This document shows positions 29,474 to 30,668 of a stretch of DNA of 30,668 nucleotides, piece after piece. Made by a program: the position numbers and the translations under genes. Numbering within the stretch: the stretch's first letter is position 1; the number at the start of each line of letters is the position of its first letter. The DNA is from JANMCE01 sp963791625 (GTDB taxonomy: Bacteria > Actinomycetota > Acidimicrobiia > Acidimicrobiales > Ilumatobacteraceae): positions 1 to 30,668 of the forward strand of contig CAWBTA010000002.1 in the NCBI GenBank assembly GCA_963791625.1, given 5' to 3'. The notes beneath the pieces were generated by a model, which saw nothing but the letters and a program-made list of their open reading frames with translations, made no database searches and was not told where the DNA came from.

Positions 29474-30668
29474 TCAGAGGTCCGCGTAGTGGGTCACGAG
29501 ATCGAGGAACGACTCGTAGCGGGCGAGCCCGGGTACCCAGTTGGCGAAGAGCGACGCCGTCCACTCTTCGCTCGTGCCGGGGGCGGGGTGGATCAGCAGC
29601 ACTCCGTCGTCTACGCCGCTCACCTGCCACGCCGTTGACAGGGCTTCGCCCAGTGTCGGGTCGTGTTCTGCGTATGCCGCGATCCAGTCGGAGTGCCCGT
29701 CGCTGAATGGTCGCACATCGCCAGCGGCGAGGACCTTGTCGATGAACCGGCTAACCCGATCGAAGCCATTGCTCGCGCGTAGAAACGCGGCGTACGAAAG
29801 CGGCAGCGGCTGACCGATGCGGGATTCAAGCGACGCGATCTCGGATTCGGTCGCCGGCGGACGACCCAGCCAGCCTGACTCGATGATCTCGTCGTCCAAT
29901 CCAGCGGCGTAATCGCGATCGCTCAGCCACAGGAGCGAGATGCGTTCGAGTAGAACGGTCCAGCCGAAAGGGTCGATGGGCCGGGCGCCGCCAACAACGT
30001 TCTTCGCCTTCGCCTTCGCCTTCGGTGTCGGCTGAACACCGAGAAGCCGCAACGCCTTGCGTCCCATTCGCTTCACTGCTGGATCAGGATCAACGGCTAA
30101 CGCATGTGCCGCTTCGAGTTCGACCGGTTCGAGTGTCGACCATCCGCCGAGAGCGGCTCCCGCCTCAACGCGAACCATTGGAGCTGGGTCGTTGACCGCA
30201 TCGACTGTCGGACCCATTTCGCCGATCATCGCGAACCCGCGAACTGCCGCAGCCCGGATGCCGGCATCGCCAGAGGTGACAGCGCGTCTGTAGACACTGA
30301 CGATCCTCGGGTCGTAACCGAAGCTGAGCGCGAGGTTCAACAGCGGCAAGATTGGATCGGGGCCCTCGGACGCGGCGAGTTGCTCGACCAGTTGCGCCTC
30401 CATCTGAGCCGGCACGGTGATTGACCGCAACACCGCAATCGCCTCCTTGCGAACCTCGCGGGCCGGGTCGAACCAGCCGCGTACGAGCTGGTTTGGGGCC
30501 GCGGCGGGTGCGTTTGCCAACGTTCGCGCCGCTGCGCATCGAACCGCCACGCTGTCGCTCCCGTCGGCCAGCACCGTGCATGCGGCGACCCAAGCGGAAC
30601 CCAGCGGCCACTCCTCAGCGAGAAGCCGGCCGACAGCGACCGCTACCTCGATCCTTACCATCGCGTCG
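29474..30668 (-). CDS. HEAT-repeat protein with C-terminal SMI1/KNR4 (SUKH) domain, cut by the right edge
   Basis: From the window edge the frame reads (D-A-)MVRIEVAVAVGRLLAEEWPL; an ATG lies at 30661, but the helical repeat seems to continue upstream, so the 5' end is probably missing. Residues ~1-220 are HEAT-like repeats (VRCAAARTLANAPAAA, VRKEAIAVLRSI, IRAAAVRGFAMIG, VRVEAGAALGGW, VKRMGRKALRLLG). An Ala/Lys linker follows. Residues ~265-395 are a SMI1/KNR4 fold (ATESEIASLESRIGQPLPLS, YAAFLRASNGF, WTASLFANWVPGLARYESFL). SUKH proteins are best known as immunity proteins against secreted nuclease or deaminase toxins; with HEAT repeats it is a binding protein of unknown partner. Confidence 0.78.
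   Translation of the reverse strand, partial: DAMVRIEVAVAVGRLLAEEWPLGSAWVAACTVLADGSDSVAVRCAAARTLANAPAAAPNQLVRGWFDPAREVRKEAIAVLRSITVPAQMEAQLVEQLAASEGPDPILPLLNLALSFGYDPRIVSVYRRAVTSGDAGIRAAAVRGFAMIGEMGPTVDAVNDPAPMVRVEAGAALGGWSTLEPVELEAAHALAVDPDPAVKRMGRKALRLLGVQPTPKAKAKAKNVVGGARPIDPFGWTVLLERISLLWLSDRDYAAGLDDEIIESGWLGRPPATESEIASLESRIGQPLPLSYAAFLRASNGFDRVSRFIDKVLAAGDVRPFSDGHSDWIAAYAEHDPTLGEALSTAWQVSGVDDGVLLIHPAPGTSEEWTASLFANWVPGLARYESFLDLVTHYADL

Overview
The window is high-GC actinobacterial DNA, most likely from an Acidimicrobiia (Ilumatobacter-like) genome. This rests on the high GC, the GTG/TTG starts, short ATGA/GTGA overlaps between coupled genes, promoters whose -10 box sits 6 nt before the start codon (leaderless type), and secreted proteins ending in the 'AVNPARLRDTR' module that I associate with that class. 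The class assignment is from memory of families, not from a search.

Layout. (1) 1-10.6 kb: remains of an OmpR-type response regulator coupled to a downstream gene cut by the window edge; two secreted surface proteins, the second an LPXTG-anchored protein with ten Ig-like repeats; a small membrane protein; a broken pectinacetylesterase-type lipoprotein; a Phd/VapC toxin-antitoxin pair; an internally deleted IS element; and a winged-helix nucleotidyltransferase/HEPN pair under its own palindrome-bearing promoter. (2) 10.85-20.1 kb: a tandem array of two integrative elements bounded by three direct copies of the 3' half of an initiator-tRNA(Met) gene (10850, 16495, 20052). Each element starts with a tyrosine integrase on the minus strand and carries cargo toward its right end. 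Element A has a three-part unknown protein, a pRiA4b ORF-3-like protein, a metallophosphoesterase, a DUF6932/XRE pair and an S24-like protein. Element B has a macro-domain remnant joined to the integrase, a GTGA-coupled small protein/nucleotidyltransferase pair and a second pRiA4b protein. (3) 20.1-30.7 kb: an IS3 fragment starting exactly at the last att copy; a thiol/arsenic-type cluster (sigZ-like sigma factor, Cys-rich peptide, ArsI/CadI lyase, membrane protein); a PKD/FnIII secreted protein; SRPBCC-MarR; an AraC-type regulator divergent from a carbonic anhydrase/HD/VOC/hydrolase run; PadR with a membrane partner; and a HEAT-SMI1/KNR4 protein cut by the right edge.

How parts relate. No complete tRNA is in the window, so by the geometry of integration into a tRNA 3' end the intact tRNA should lie to the left, and the DNA left of 10.85 kb may be the right end of a third element. 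Each of the three candidate right ends carries a two-gene overlapping module built on a nucleotidyltransferase fold (wHTH-MNT/HEPN, DUF6932/XRE, small protein/NTase), which looks like serial acquisition of stabilisation or defence modules.

Caution: at least nine genes are broken by single-base insertions or deletions, mostly in short homopolymers, while both halves keep good homology. This is the pattern of uncorrected long-read errors, so many apparent pseudogenes may be intact in the organism.
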